Source: DAMBHY01 sp032068765 | GTDB lineage: Bacteria; Bacteroidota; Bacteroidia; Bacteroidales; Dysgonomonadaceae | Assembly: GCA_032068765.1 (NCBI GenBank) | Contig: DAMBHY010000002.1 | Span: 62,001 to 126,000, forward strand | DNA: 64,000 bases | Direction: 5' to 3' | In this document: piece by piece, positions 25,424 through 34,169 of the stretch | How the letters are laid out: each line of letters starts with the position of its first letter | How positions within the stretch are numbered: the stretch's first letter is position 1 | The notes under the pieces: generated by a model | The model's input: only the letters and a program-made list of their open reading frames with translations | Told to the model about the DNA's origin: nothing | Databases searched by the model: none | Program-made: the position numbers and the translations under genes

Positions 25424-27520
25424 TTACTTCTTAACAATCTTGATAGCATAACCACCACCAGGAGCACAATATTGCGTCAATTTTGATTTGTTTGTAACGC
25501 TGATCTTGCGAATTTGATATGCTTGTGGATTTGTTTTGTAGTGCGAATCCTTTTTGTCAGAATAGATAGTAGCTTCGTACTTTCCTTTCGGAAGGAAGTC
25601 GAACGAGATTTTGGAATCTCTGCCGTCATATCCGTTAGTGTTTCCGATAAACCATTCATCCTGTCCTTTTGCTTTGCGGGCGTAAGTGATGTATTGTCCT
25701 GGTTCTGCTTCGAGCACCCAGCTTTTATCCCAGTCAATTGCTACGTCTTTGATAAACTGAAAAGCATCCATAAAGCGTTCGTAGTTTTCGGGAAGGTCTG
25801 CTGCCATTTGCAACGGGCTGTACATCGTAACATACAATCCCAACTGATTGGCAATCGTGAAATTTCCGTGTGAATTGTTATCGGGATTGACTTTTGAAAT
25901 GTTCATCTCGAAAATACCCGGTGTGTAATCCATCGGTCCGCCAATCAAGCGGGTAAACGGAAGAATGGTGGTGTGGTTGGCTTTGCTTCCACCAAATGCC
26001 TGAAATTCAGTGCCGCGTGCAGATTCATTTCCAATCATATTAGGATAAGTGCGGCACAATCCTGTAGGACGAACGGCTTCGTGCGCGTTTACCATGATTT
26101 TGTGTTCTGCTGCTTTTTTAATTGCATACAAATAGTGGTTGTTCATCCATTGTCCGTAATGATGTTCGCCGCGAGGAATGATGTTTCCAACGTATCCGCT
26201 CTTCACGGAATTGTATCCGTATTTATTCATCAAGTTGTAAGCATCCTCAAGATGACGTTCGTAATTGCGCACGGATGAAGACGTTTCGTGGTGCATCATC
26301 AATTTCATGCCTTTGCTGTGCGCATAATCATTGAGCATCTTGATATCGAAATCGGGGTAGGGAGTTACAAAGTCGAAGACGTAATCTTTCGATTTGCCAA
26401 ACCAGTCTTCCCAGCCAACGTTCCATCCTTCAATCAGCAATTGACTGAATCCGTGTTTCGATGCGAAATCCAAATAACGTTTTACGTTGTCGTTGTTAGC
26501 CCCGTGCTTGCCGTTAGGCGTAAGTTTGGAGAAATCAGTTTCGTCTAATTTCACGCTCGGCACATCAGCATAAGCCCACGAACTTTTACCAGTAATCATT
26601 TCCCACCATACGCCCATATATTTCACGGGTTTTATCCATGAAGTATCTTCTATTTTGCAAGGTTCGTTGAGGTTGAGCGTCATATGAGAGAGAAGAATAT
26701 CTCCCGCTTTATCGCTTACGATAATTGTACGCCAGGGCGAAGTGCAAGGTGCCTGCATATATCCTTTCACTCCCTGAACGTCGGGTGTGAGGTGCGATTC
26801 GAAGATATAATTCTTATCATCCAGATTTAGATGCATGCAAGAATAATCCACCAAAGCGGCTTCGTGCAAATTGATGTACAATCCGTTGTCCGTTTTCATC
26901 ATCAATGCGGTTTGCACACCTGTATCCGAGAAAGGATATTGAGAAGCATTGTGTGTGACGGCACTTTTCATCAATCCGCGGATTTCGGAAAGTTTGGAAG
27001 TGGTATAATCATATTCCTGCGTGTCGTAATCGCCCGGAATCCAGAAAGCTGTGTGATTTCCCGCCATTGCGAACTGGGTGCGTTCTTCTTTTATCACGAA
27101 GTAAGAAAGCTTTTCCTGTTCGGGAAATTCGTAACGGAATCCCAGACCGTCGTCAAACATGCGGAAACGGATGACCATCTTTCGGTCGGTATCTTTTTGT
27201 CGGAGCGTCACAGCCATCTCATTGTAATGATTGCGAATTTCGCTTGATTCTCCCCACACGGGTTTCCATGTTTCGTCGAAGGTGGAGTTTTTGGTGTCCA
27301 TTACCTCGAAGTTGTGAATCAAATCTTTTTCTTCTACCAATTCCAAACCCATTTTGGAGGTTTTGATCACGTCTTTTCCTTTATACGTGAGGTCGTAAGT
27401 TGGAACGCCGTCACGAAGCTGGAAATTAGTTTTGTATTGCCCATTGGGCGACAACAATGTTTGCGCCGATAGCGTTAGCGCAATGCATAAAAGCAGAATA
27501 ATTGAACTCAGTTTTTTCAT
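25424..27520 (-). CDS. susB: GH97 alpha-glucosidase (SusB-like)
   Basis: This 698-residue secreted enzyme releases glucose from maltooligosaccharides in the periplasm. It has a signal peptide (cleavage near LSAQ), an N-terminal beta-sandwich, a (beta/alpha)8 barrel and a C-terminal beta domain. The three glutamates Glu412 (HHETS), Glu481 (AHEAVRPTG) and Glu505 (RGTEF) have the same spacing, 69 and 24 residues, as the catalytic Glu439, Glu508 and Glu532 of Bacteroides SusB. This points to the inverting subgroup of GH97. It lies 10 bp after the large GH13 lipoprotein gene and is the last gene of the minus-strand cluster. Confidence 0.93.
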   Translation of the reverse strand: MKKLSSIILLLCIALTLSAQTLLSPNGQYKTNFQLRDGVPTYDLTYKGKDVIKTSKMGLELVEEKDLIHNFEVMDTKNSTFDETWKPVWGESSEIRNHYNEMAVTLRQKDTDRKMVIRFRMFDDGLGFRYEFPEQEKLSYFVIKEERTQFAMAGNHTAFWIPGDYDTQEYDYTTSKLSEIRGLMKSAVTHNASQYPFSDTGVQTALMMKTDNGLYINLHEAALVDYSCMHLNLDDKNYIFESHLTPDVQGVKGYMQAPCTSPWRTIIVSDKAGDILLSHMTLNLNEPCKIEDTSWIKPVKYMGVWWEMITGKSSWAYADVPSVKLDETDFSKLTPNGKHGANNDNVKRYLDFASKHGFSQLLIEGWNVGWEDWFGKSKDYVFDFVTPYPDFDIKMLNDYAHSKGMKLMMHHETSSSVRNYERHLEDAYNLMNKYGYNSVKSGYVGNIIPRGEHHYGQWMNNHYLYAIKKAAEHKIMVNAHEAVRPTGLCRTYPNMIGNESARGTEFQAFGGSKANHTTILPFTRLIGGPMDYTPGIFEMNISKVNPDNNSHGNFTIANQLGLYVTMYSPLQMAADLPENYERFMDAFQFIKDVAIDWDKSWVLEAEPGQYITYARKAKGQDEWFIGNTNGYDGRDSKISFDFLPKGKYEATIYSDKKDSHYKTNPQAYQIRKISVTNKSKLTQYCAPGGGYAIKIVKK

Positions 27521-27530
27521 ATCTTATCTT

Positions 27531-29828
27531 TTAGAAATTACTATACATTTTGAAACTGTTGGCAGGAACAGAAATATTCTTTGTGGCAGAAGTTACATTC
27601 AATGTTTCCGTACGGTTCATCACATTGTACCATGTTCCAGGTGATTGAAAATTACCTGTTACATTGGTTTCTTCATTTAGAAAGTTGCCTACAACAACCA
27701 CTTTTTTCTCTCCTGAAGAAAGTAGTAATGAGCGACCATTGTTCCAATCGGTGGCAGATACTTTCCAAGTAAGAGAAGCGGATGAGGTAAACATATCAGG
27801 GTTGTTCTTTCTAAAATCGAGGAGTTTGACGTAAGTGTTTTTTAATGCTGCCCGAGATGCATCGTTGAGATATTCCCAATGCAAAGGTTTTTTTCCTACT
27901 CGACCATTGTAGTCTATCGAAATATCATAACCCATTTCACCAAACTGCCAAATCATTTTCGGTCCGGGAACTGTGAAGAAGAAAGCTGCGTTGGTTTCCA
28001 GCTGTTTCATACGCTGTGTGAGGTTGGTTTTTATCCAGCCATTCCCCCAGTTTATCTGTTTGTATGAATTTCTTTCTTCGTCATGACTTTCCATATAACT
28101 TACTAAACTGTTAGCAGGACGAGAAGATGTTCCGTAATAAGAGCCATTGAAATCTGATTTTTCTTGCCAACCCATAGCAGATTGGTTATAACTTTCGTTC
28201 ATATTTCTCCAGACCATAATTCCTGATTGGCCATATTCTGTTTCTTCCTTATCATCGGCAAAAAGCTCGAAAATAACGTGGGCATTTGGTTTTACTGCTT
28301 TAATAGCATTTGCATAATTTTTTAGAATTGCTACGCGAGAAGCGTCATAGTTTCCTGCAGTTGCTTCCGTACTGCTTTTCTGAGTAAATCCTTTTGCTAA
28401 GTCGAAACGGAAACCATCTACTTTGTATTCTGTAAGCAGATATTGCAGATTACGCTTTACGAATTTCTGCACTATCGGACTTTCGTGGTTGAAATCTTCA
28501 AACACGCTGTAAGGATGTGGCGCTTGTGTATTGAAATACGGGTTGTTGCTTGCGGGACGGTTGCTTGCGCTGTCCAACCACATTTTTGCAAACGGACTGT
28601 TTCCGGTAGCGTGATTGTAAACCACATCAAGTATCACAGCCATTCCTCTTGCGTGGCAGGCGTCGATAAACTGCTTGTACATGGTGTTTGTACCGTAGGC
28701 TTTATCCATAGCAAAATAGAAGCATGGATTGTATCCCCAGCTGTCATTTCCGTCAAACTCCTGCACAGGCATCAATTCGATAGCATTTACTCCTAATCCT
28801 TTCAGATAATCCAGCTTTTGAATTGCTCCGTTGATGTCACCGCTTTCGGTGAAGTCGCGCAACAACATTTCATAAATGACCAGATTATCTTTCGCCGGAG
28901 GCGTGAAGTTGGGATGCTGCCATGAGTAATTTTCTTGTTGAATCTTGAAAACAGAGACAATGCCAACTCCTCCTGCGGGATATGTTTTATTTTCAGGATA
29001 TGTGGATGTAGGAATATATAAATCATTATTAGGGTCAAGAATTTTTGTTGCGTATGGGTCTGCAACTCTCACCGGAGTTTGATTTCTCATTCCCACATAA
29101 TATTGGAAAGCATATTCCTTCGAAGCATCCAACCCCGGTATCGTAATCCACCAGCAACCTGCAGAGTCGTCTCTTTTCATTTGTGATTTTTCGTCATTTG
29201 TCAATGTCCAGTTATTGAAATCTCCTACCACGTGTGCAAAATCTTTATGATTACCCATGTTATCTTTGTCATATAACACAAGCGTAACGGTGGAATTGTC
29301 AACAACATTGATTCCTTCTTTTACATTGGCAGGCATGGCTGCATATTGTATAGCGGCGGGATTGAAAGGTTTGTACTGGTTGTCTGTAACGTTCACGAAA
29401 AAATCATCCGCCAATCCTTTTAATTTGCCGTCAGCACTTCTGACAACAAATCCCAATTTTGTAACAGCCGTGTTTCCTGAATTGTACCACGCGCGAATAG
29501 ATGACGATAAAGTTATAGTCCATACGTTGTTCTCCTTTTTCGTCATCTTGCATTTCTCACTGTTATGACTCCATTCCGCAGGGACAAACTTCCATATCCC
29601 GTCTACGATTACACCTGTATGAAGATAAATATCTCCGCTGTAATCTTTTAACTGACTATTTGCTCCCGCTTTGAAGGTAATTGTCAGCGGTTGGTCGGCA
29701 TTGGGTGTTTCGGGATTAAAATTGAATCCTTCTTTTATCTGCTGGGTGGTTGTTGGCGTTGGCAAATCACCTTCGCTGCAAGAGATAAGCAACAGAAAGG
29801 ATAGGGTAAATAATAAATACTTTTTCAT
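27531..29828 (-). CDS. GH13 amylase/pullulanase-type surface lipoprotein with N-terminal beta domains
   Basis: This 765-residue lipoprotein (LLLISC, lipidated Cys17, followed by acidic SEGD as in surface-exported Bacteroidetes lipoproteins) has two N-terminal beta domains (about residues 30-150 and 170-300). The second contains AHVVGDFNNW, as in CBM48-like modules. The GH13 barrel follows: DVVYNHA, GFRFDLAKGF with nucleophile Asp476, FELFADD with Glu521 and SHDEER with Asp583. It could fill the role of SusG, cutting starch at the cell surface. Debranching activity is equally possible given the CBM48-like module. It is the first gene downstream of the repeat island and is followed by susB. Confidence 0.88.
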   Translation of the reverse strand: MKKYLLFTLSFLLLISCSEGDLPTPTTTQQIKEGFNFNPETPNADQPLTITFKAGANSQLKDYSGDIYLHTGVIVDGIWKFVPAEWSHNSEKCKMTKKENNVWTITLSSSIRAWYNSGNTAVTKLGFVVRSADGKLKGLADDFFVNVTDNQYKPFNPAAIQYAAMPANVKEGINVVDNSTVTLVLYDKDNMGNHKDFAHVVGDFNNWTLTNDEKSQMKRDDSAGCWWITIPGLDASKEYAFQYYVGMRNQTPVRVADPYATKILDPNNDLYIPTSTYPENKTYPAGGVGIVSVFKIQQENYSWQHPNFTPPAKDNLVIYEMLLRDFTESGDINGAIQKLDYLKGLGVNAIELMPVQEFDGNDSWGYNPCFYFAMDKAYGTNTMYKQFIDACHARGMAVILDVVYNHATGNSPFAKMWLDSASNRPASNNPYFNTQAPHPYSVFEDFNHESPIVQKFVKRNLQYLLTEYKVDGFRFDLAKGFTQKSSTEATAGNYDASRVAILKNYANAIKAVKPNAHVIFELFADDKEETEYGQSGIMVWRNMNESYNQSAMGWQEKSDFNGSYYGTSSRPANSLVSYMESHDEERNSYKQINWGNGWIKTNLTQRMKQLETNAAFFFTVPGPKMIWQFGEMGYDISIDYNGRVGKKPLHWEYLNDASRAALKNTYVKLLDFRKNNPDMFTSSASLTWKVSATDWNNGRSLLLSSGEKKVVVVGNFLNEETNVTGNFQSPGTWYNVMNRTETLNVTSATKNISVPANSFKMYSNF

Positions 29829-29913
29829 AACGTGTATGATGTTTTGATATGAGTGATAATATTTTTTTAGTAACGCTCTTGTTTTTAAAAATGCATAGCC
29901 CGTTAATTTAAAT

Positions 29914-30115
29914 CATAACCCCTCCGCTAACGCTCGTCCCCTTATCTTAAGGGGACAGTTGTGTAGGGTGGTCATTTTACTTTTATCTTAAATACTCTAC
30001 TTCTCTCCTTTATTCCAATTGGATAGGAGTTTAATTTTAATTACAGAACTCTCATCGCCCGTAAATTCTCCCCTTAAGTTAAGGGGAGTACCGCCAAAGG
30101 CGGGGAGGGGTTATG
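29914..30115. repeat. island repeat, copy 1
   Basis: The 202-bp unit begins CATAACCCCTCCGC and ends GCGGGGAGGGGTTATG, which are imperfect inverted ends. Inside are a hairpin of TCCCCTTA/TAAGGGGA, a perfect 10-bp stem CTCCCCTTAA/TTAAGGGGAG with a one-base loop, and CCGCC-AAA-GGCGG. It differs from copy 2 by one substitution and one missing base. Confidence 0.9.
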
Positions 30116-30130
30116 TCTGTATTATAATAT

Positions 30131-30157
30131 TGACTCCGCCAAATCCTTTAATTTAAA
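30131..30157 (+). pseudogene. relic of the 3' end of a second DUF559 gene
   Basis: Read in frame this gives LTPPNPLI and a stop directly before repeat copy 2. The intact nuclease ends ETPLNLLI and a stop directly before copy 3, with the bases also alignable. Only 43 bases remain between copies 1 and 2, so nearly the whole gene is gone. Confidence 0.6.
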
Positions 30158-30158
30158 T

Positions 30159-30361
30159 CATAACCCCTCCGCTAACGCTCGTCCCCTTATCTTAAGGGGA
30201 CAGTTGTGTAGGGTGGTCATTTTACTTTTATCTTAAATACTCTACTTCTCTCCTTTATTCCAATTGGATAGGAGTTTAATTTTAATTACAGAACTCTCAT
30301 AGCCCGTAAATTCTCCCCTTAAGTTAAGGGGAGTACCGCCGAAAGGCGGGGAGGGGTTATG
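30159..30361. repeat. island repeat, copy 2
   Basis: This 203-bp unit is nearly identical to copy 1 and has the same inverted ends and internal hairpins. It ends 26 bases before the DUF559 start codon, so its right end would supply the 5' region of that gene. Confidence 0.9.
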
Positions 30362-30387
30362 CTTCTATAATATTATTTGATTATATA

Positions 30388-30807
30388 ATGTTTAAATATA
30401 ATTTTGTAAAAATCTGTTCCCTTATGCACGATAAAAATAAAAAGCCACTGAAGAAATACCGAACCGTGCTTCGCAGGAAAATGACTCCTGCCGAAATTGC
30501 TTTATGGCAATTGTTGCGCAATCGTCAATTAGATGGGGTACGGTTTTTTAGACAGTACAGCATCGATAATTTCATTCTGGATTTTTATTGTCCACAATTC
30601 AAATTAGCTATTGAACTGGATGGAGATTATCATTTCGATGAATATCAAGTAGAACGTGATAAACTTCGTAATGAACATCTGCTTAATAAAAATATACGTA
30701 CTTTACGATTTGAAAATTTTGAAATATTTCAATATCCACAGCGTACATTAGATGAAATCAGAAAATATATGTACAATAAAGAGACTCCACTGAATCTTTT
30801 AATTTAA
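30388..30807 (+). CDS. DUF559 (PD-(D/E)XK-type) endonuclease-like protein
   Basis: This 139-residue protein has the DUF559 pattern LRRKMTPAEIALWQLLRNRQ, then FFRQYSIDNFILDFYCP, LAIELDGDYH and LRFENFEI. Asp65, Glu76, Asp78 and His82 lie where Vsr-like and restriction-like nucleases bind metal. Homologs start near MHDKN, so the ATG at 30424 is the more likely true start (127 residues). The gene is flanked by copies of one repeat, 26 bp before it and 2 bp after it. Its last codons are part of the conserved repeat flank. By analogy with nuclease-linked repeats it may help spread or maintain the repeats, but its activity and target are unknown. Confidence 0.82.
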   Translation: MFKYNFVKICSLMHDKNKKPLKKYRTVLRRKMTPAEIALWQLLRNRQLDGVRFFRQYSIDNFILDFYCPQFKLAIELDGDYHFDEYQVERDKLRNEHLLNKNIRTLRFENFEIFQYPQRTLDEIRKYMYNKETPLNLLI

Positions 30808-30809
30808 AT

Positions 30810-31008
30810 CATAACCCCTCCGCTAACGCTCGTCCCCTTATCTTAAGGGGACAGTTATGTCGGTAGTAATTTTTACTTTGTCTTAAATATTTTAATTCTC
30901 TCCTCTTATCCTAAGTGGATAGTGTTTAATTTAATTATAGAAGTCCATAGCCCGTAAATTTTCCCCTTAAGTTAAGGGGAGTACCGCCAAAGGCGGGGAG
31001 GGGTTATG
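30810..31008. repeat. island repeat, copy 3
   Basis: This 199-bp unit has the same ends and hairpins but diverges in the middle, for example around 30860-30945. It starts 2 bases after the nuclease stop and ends 4 bases from the stop codon of the susA-like gene. Confidence 0.88.
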
Positions 31009-31012
31009 TATA

Positions 31013-32845
31013 TTATTCCAGCACCAGAATTTCTTTAGGACCCAATTTCAATTTATCCCCTAAAGAAATGCTCTTACCTGAAATCACATCTTTGCGTTGC
31101 AAATTATATTTGATAGATTCCGCGTAACGGTCAAGATTAATTTCCACATCTTTAGATGTTCCGTTCATAAAACAAACCACATTCTTGTCATCCAAATAGC
31201 GTTCGTATACATATACACCGTTTTGCAGTACATAATGCTTCATCTTTCCTTCGGAAATGATTTTGTTTCCTTTTCGCCATTTCAGCAGATTCTGCATAAA
31301 GTCAAAAGCCTCGTTTTGGATATTGCTTCGGCCTGCTTTTGTAAACTGATTGCTGTTGTCGCCTGCCCATCCTCCAGGGAAATCTTTACGAATATCACCA
31401 TCGCTTTTACTCTTGTTGCCGTTCATTAAAATTTCCGTGCCGTAATACAACTGCGGCATCCCGGGCATGGTCAGCAAGAAAGTAATTGCCTGTTTCCAGT
31501 TGGATAGATCCCCTGGCAGTGTTTTGAGAAAACGGTCGGTATCGTGGTTATCCAAAAAACGTAACACATACTTGATGTCTGGATAAATGAAATCGTATGT
31601 CATTTGTTCGTAAATTCCGTGAAGGCCACCGTTCCACTCTCCTGTTTCTTCTTGGAAAGCGGAGTGGGAGAGACCCATAAAACGAAAGTCCATCACAGAT
31701 TTCAGATCTATTTCTTTATTATTTATCTTACTGTCTTTTTGCCAGAAAGAGGAGCCAATGGAATTGTTAAGCCACGCTTCGCCAACGATATTGTAATGTG
31801 GATATTCTTTGTAAACCGCTTTGCACCAATCGTTCATCATATTATAATCGGCATAAGGATAGGTATCTTGACGGATTCCGTCCACTCCCGTGTATTCTAT
31901 CCACCAGATACTGTTTTGAATCAAATATTTCGCAACGTGCGGATTACGCTGGTTGAGGTCGGGCATTGTGGGTACAAACCAGCCGTCAGTCAGTTTCTTT
32001 TTGTCGTATTCCGAAGCATAGTTGTCGAAATATACTTCCTTCATATGCGAAGTCTGCACATATTTTTCCAGATTGTTGAACCAATTGTCCGAAGGAACAT
32101 CCTTCATCCACGGGTGGTCACTTCCGCAGTGATTGAAAATCATATCCATAACTACTTTCAGTCCTTTTTTGTGAGCATCTGAAATCAGTTGTGCATATTC
32201 TTCGTTGCTTCCAAACCGTGGGTCAACTTTGTAATAATTAGTAGTGGCATATCCGTGATATGAACCACCTTCCATATCGTTCTCTAATACAGGATTCAGC
32301 CAGAGAGCAGTTACGCCTAAATCTGAAAAATAATCCAATTTGTCCGAAATTCCTTTTAAGTCGCCGCCGTGACGAGCATTTGGGTCGTTGCGGTCAACTT
32401 TGTATGTCATCTTCATCGCAATTTGGTCGTTGTTGGAATTGCCGTTGGCAAATCTATCGGGCATTATAAGATACAAAACGTCGGAAGAGTTAAAACTTTC
32501 TATCTCCTCTTTATTTCCAACCCTTTGTTTGAGTTCGTAAGGATAAACAATCTTTTTACTCCCCTGTTTTGAAAAGGTAATATTGAATTTCTGAGGCTTG
32601 CTTTGCGAAAGGTCCAAATACAGAATTAGATAGTTGGGACTTTTTAGTTTTATTGTCTCTTTGATTACCGCATCTTGTGATGAAATGGATGGTGTGTATT
32701 GCGAAATATTATTTCCATACACCATTAGTTGAAGACTGGAATCTTTCATCCCGCTCCACCAGAATTGAGGTTCTACTTTGATGTTTTGAGCAAAAATTGC
32801 CGCATAAAAAGCAGTTAATAAAACTATGATTATTGTCCTTTTCAT
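31013..32845 (-). CDS. susA: neopullulanase/cyclomaltodextrinase (SusA-like GH13)
   Basis: This 610-residue periplasmic enzyme cuts maltodextrins that enter through SusCD. A signal peptide (cleavage near IFAQ) is followed by an N-terminal beta domain of the cyclomaltodextrinase type (about residues 20-115) and the GH13 barrel. MDMIFNHC is region I, GIRQDTYPY holds nucleophile Asp327, IVGEAW acid/base Glu356 and FLDNHD Asp435. Length equals that of Bacteroides SusA. It is separated from the SusE/F-like genes by a terminator-like hairpin, and its stop codon is 4 bp from the repeat island, so the island lies directly downstream. Confidence 0.92.
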   Translation of the reverse strand: MKRTIIIVLLTAFYAAIFAQNIKVEPQFWWSGMKDSSLQLMVYGNNISQYTPSISSQDAVIKETIKLKSPNYLILYLDLSQSKPQKFNITFSKQGSKKIVYPYELKQRVGNKEEIESFNSSDVLYLIMPDRFANGNSNNDQIAMKMTYKVDRNDPNARHGGDLKGISDKLDYFSDLGVTALWLNPVLENDMEGGSYHGYATTNYYKVDPRFGSNEEYAQLISDAHKKGLKVVMDMIFNHCGSDHPWMKDVPSDNWFNNLEKYVQTSHMKEVYFDNYASEYDKKKLTDGWFVPTMPDLNQRNPHVAKYLIQNSIWWIEYTGVDGIRQDTYPYADYNMMNDWCKAVYKEYPHYNIVGEAWLNNSIGSSFWQKDSKINNKEIDLKSVMDFRFMGLSHSAFQEETGEWNGGLHGIYEQMTYDFIYPDIKYVLRFLDNHDTDRFLKTLPGDLSNWKQAITFLLTMPGMPQLYYGTEILMNGNKSKSDGDIRKDFPGGWAGDNSNQFTKAGRSNIQNEAFDFMQNLLKWRKGNKIISEGKMKHYVLQNGVYVYERYLDDKNVVCFMNGTSKDVEINLDRYAESIKYNLQRKDVISGKSISLGDKLKLGPKEILVLE

Positions 32846-32871
32846 TTCTTTTACTTTGAAGTTATTGTATA

Positions 32872-32914
32872 AAAAGCGACAAGTTTTCTTTTTTTGAAGA
32901 ATTCTTGTCGCTTC
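32872..32914 (-). terminator. hairpin/attenuator between the susE/F-like gene and susA
   Basis: AGCGACAAG and CTTGTCGCT form a 9-bp stem with a loop of about 20 bases, followed on the minus strand by TTTT. It may partly end the susC-to-susE transcript and lower susA expression. Confidence 0.55.
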
Positions 32915-32930
32915 TAAAATTAATTTATTT

Positions 32931-34097
32931 CTATTTCTTTACGAAATAATAGTTTCCTGTGATATCATTGAAAATTACGGTGTAAGTTCCTGCTTCGATT
33001 GGAATATTGCTTCCGTTTTGTATGCCAATACCCATTGGGAAAGTAGTGGAACCAAAACTGATATCCCATCCGCCGTTTGCACGGAATTTACCTTCTGTTT
33101 TATCTGCAACTGTTAATGTAGTGTACCAAACGTGATTGTTAGAAGATTCTGATGGTTGCATAATTAAATTACCGCTCCATCCGTTAAATTCACCTGCCAT
33201 ATCTATACGATTATAGATTTGCGGAGTAATATTTGCAGGAGTAATGGTAAGAGTATTGTTTTCAGAATCCAAAGTGATGGTATAATATCCGTCGTTTGGA
33301 ACAGAAATATTTCCTGAACCTCCATCATTATGTACATAAACGCCGTCTTTCATTCCCCATTGTTCGTCCCAGTTTCCTAAGTTTCCAATTAGCTTAAAGC
33401 TTCTGGAAGCCCAGAAATATCCGGTATAAGTGAATGTGCCTGTTCCTGCATTGGTATAATGATCGCCTTCAATCACATTGAGAGGAAAAATGGAAACACC
33501 AAGACCTTCGAAAGAGTTATTCCAACCTCCATCTGCCATACCAACAATGTAATAAGGTTTTGGAGTATTTTCAGTAAATGGTTTCAATGGTTTTACATAT
33601 GGTGTGGCCTTAATTGTAAGTTTATCCAATGATTTGACAACTTTTGTACCATCTACTACTAAATAAGATACCACTTGCACGAAAAAGTCGCGAGCTACAG
33701 CATCTTTATTCTGTGCCAATAAAAACTCATTCAAATCTGCAGCGCTTACTTTAAAATCATTTTTATTCAATGAATAATTAAAAAGCTTGTAGGTTGCAAA
33801 GTCTGCAGTAGGTGATAGTCTTAGTTCGTAAACCATCTTTGCTGCAGGGTCTATAAATGTTGGAGTTGTATTGAGAGTCAATAAAGGGATTGAATCATTA
33901 GCAACCTGGTCTTTCATGAGTGTCAACGGACTTATTCCATTTTTCACTCCTACTGCCAAATCAATATTCTGTAATGGACCTTGTTCATTTACAGTGGGAT
34001 CAGCTATAAATTGGTCAGCATACGGATTATCACAAGATGTAAAAGATAATCCGGCAGCCAATATCATTGCAAACAGATATATAAATGTTTTTTTCAT
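32931..34097 (-). CDS. SusE/SusF-family starch-binding lipoprotein (second copy)
   Basis: This 388-residue surface lipoprotein (LSFTSC, Cys22) has an N-terminal SusE-type domain (about residues 30-165), then two related starch-binding beta domains. The first has YYIVGMADGGWNN, FKLIGNLGNWDEQWG and GGSGNISVPNDGYYTITLD; the second has FNGWSG and KFRANGGWDISFG. Aromatic residues in these modules are the usual glucan contacts. It is a clear paralog of the next gene upstream, so the two arose by tandem duplication. It would hold starch at the cell surface with SusD. Confidence 0.87.
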   Translation of the reverse strand: MKKTFIYLFAMILAAGLSFTSCDNPYADQFIADPTVNEQGPLQNIDLAVGVKNGISPLTLMKDQVANDSIPLLTLNTTPTFIDPAAKMVYELRLSPTADFATYKLFNYSLNKNDFKVSAADLNEFLLAQNKDAVARDFFVQVVSYLVVDGTKVVKSLDKLTIKATPYVKPLKPFTENTPKPYYIVGMADGGWNNSFEGLGVSIFPLNVIEGDHYTNAGTGTFTYTGYFWASRSFKLIGNLGNWDEQWGMKDGVYVHNDGGSGNISVPNDGYYTITLDSENNTLTITPANITPQIYNRIDMAGEFNGWSGNLIMQPSESSNNHVWYTTLTVADKTEGKFRANGGWDISFGSTTFPMGIGIQNGSNIPIEAGTYTVIFNDITGNYYFVKK

Positions 34098-34169
34098 TTT
34101 ATACGTTATTATAAATTAATGGTTTTAGTAAGTTTCTTATGAAAAGAAACCTACTAAAACACTTGACTT

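Larger units (their letters stand above)
29903..31008. mobile_element. repeat/DUF559 island inserted between two starch genes
   Basis: This is a composite of three direct copies of a ~200-bp hairpin-rich repeat (29914-30115, 30159-30361, 30810-31008) and one DUF559 nuclease gene between copies 2 and 3. All three copies share a preceding TTAATTTAAAT, which in copy 3 is the end of the nuclease gene. Before copy 2 the sequence still encodes TPPNPLI and a stop, matching TPLNLLI at the nuclease C-terminus, so a second nuclease gene was lost by internal deletion. No transposase is present. The island begins about 75 bp before the start of one GH13 gene and ends 4 bp from the stop of another. Confidence 0.75.

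Noticed and set aside
29914..31008. The three repeats as a CRISPR array or insertion sequence
   Set aside because: Units are about 200 bp with unequal spacers and there is no cas gene; no transposase is present. The repeat/DUF559 reading explains the layout better.
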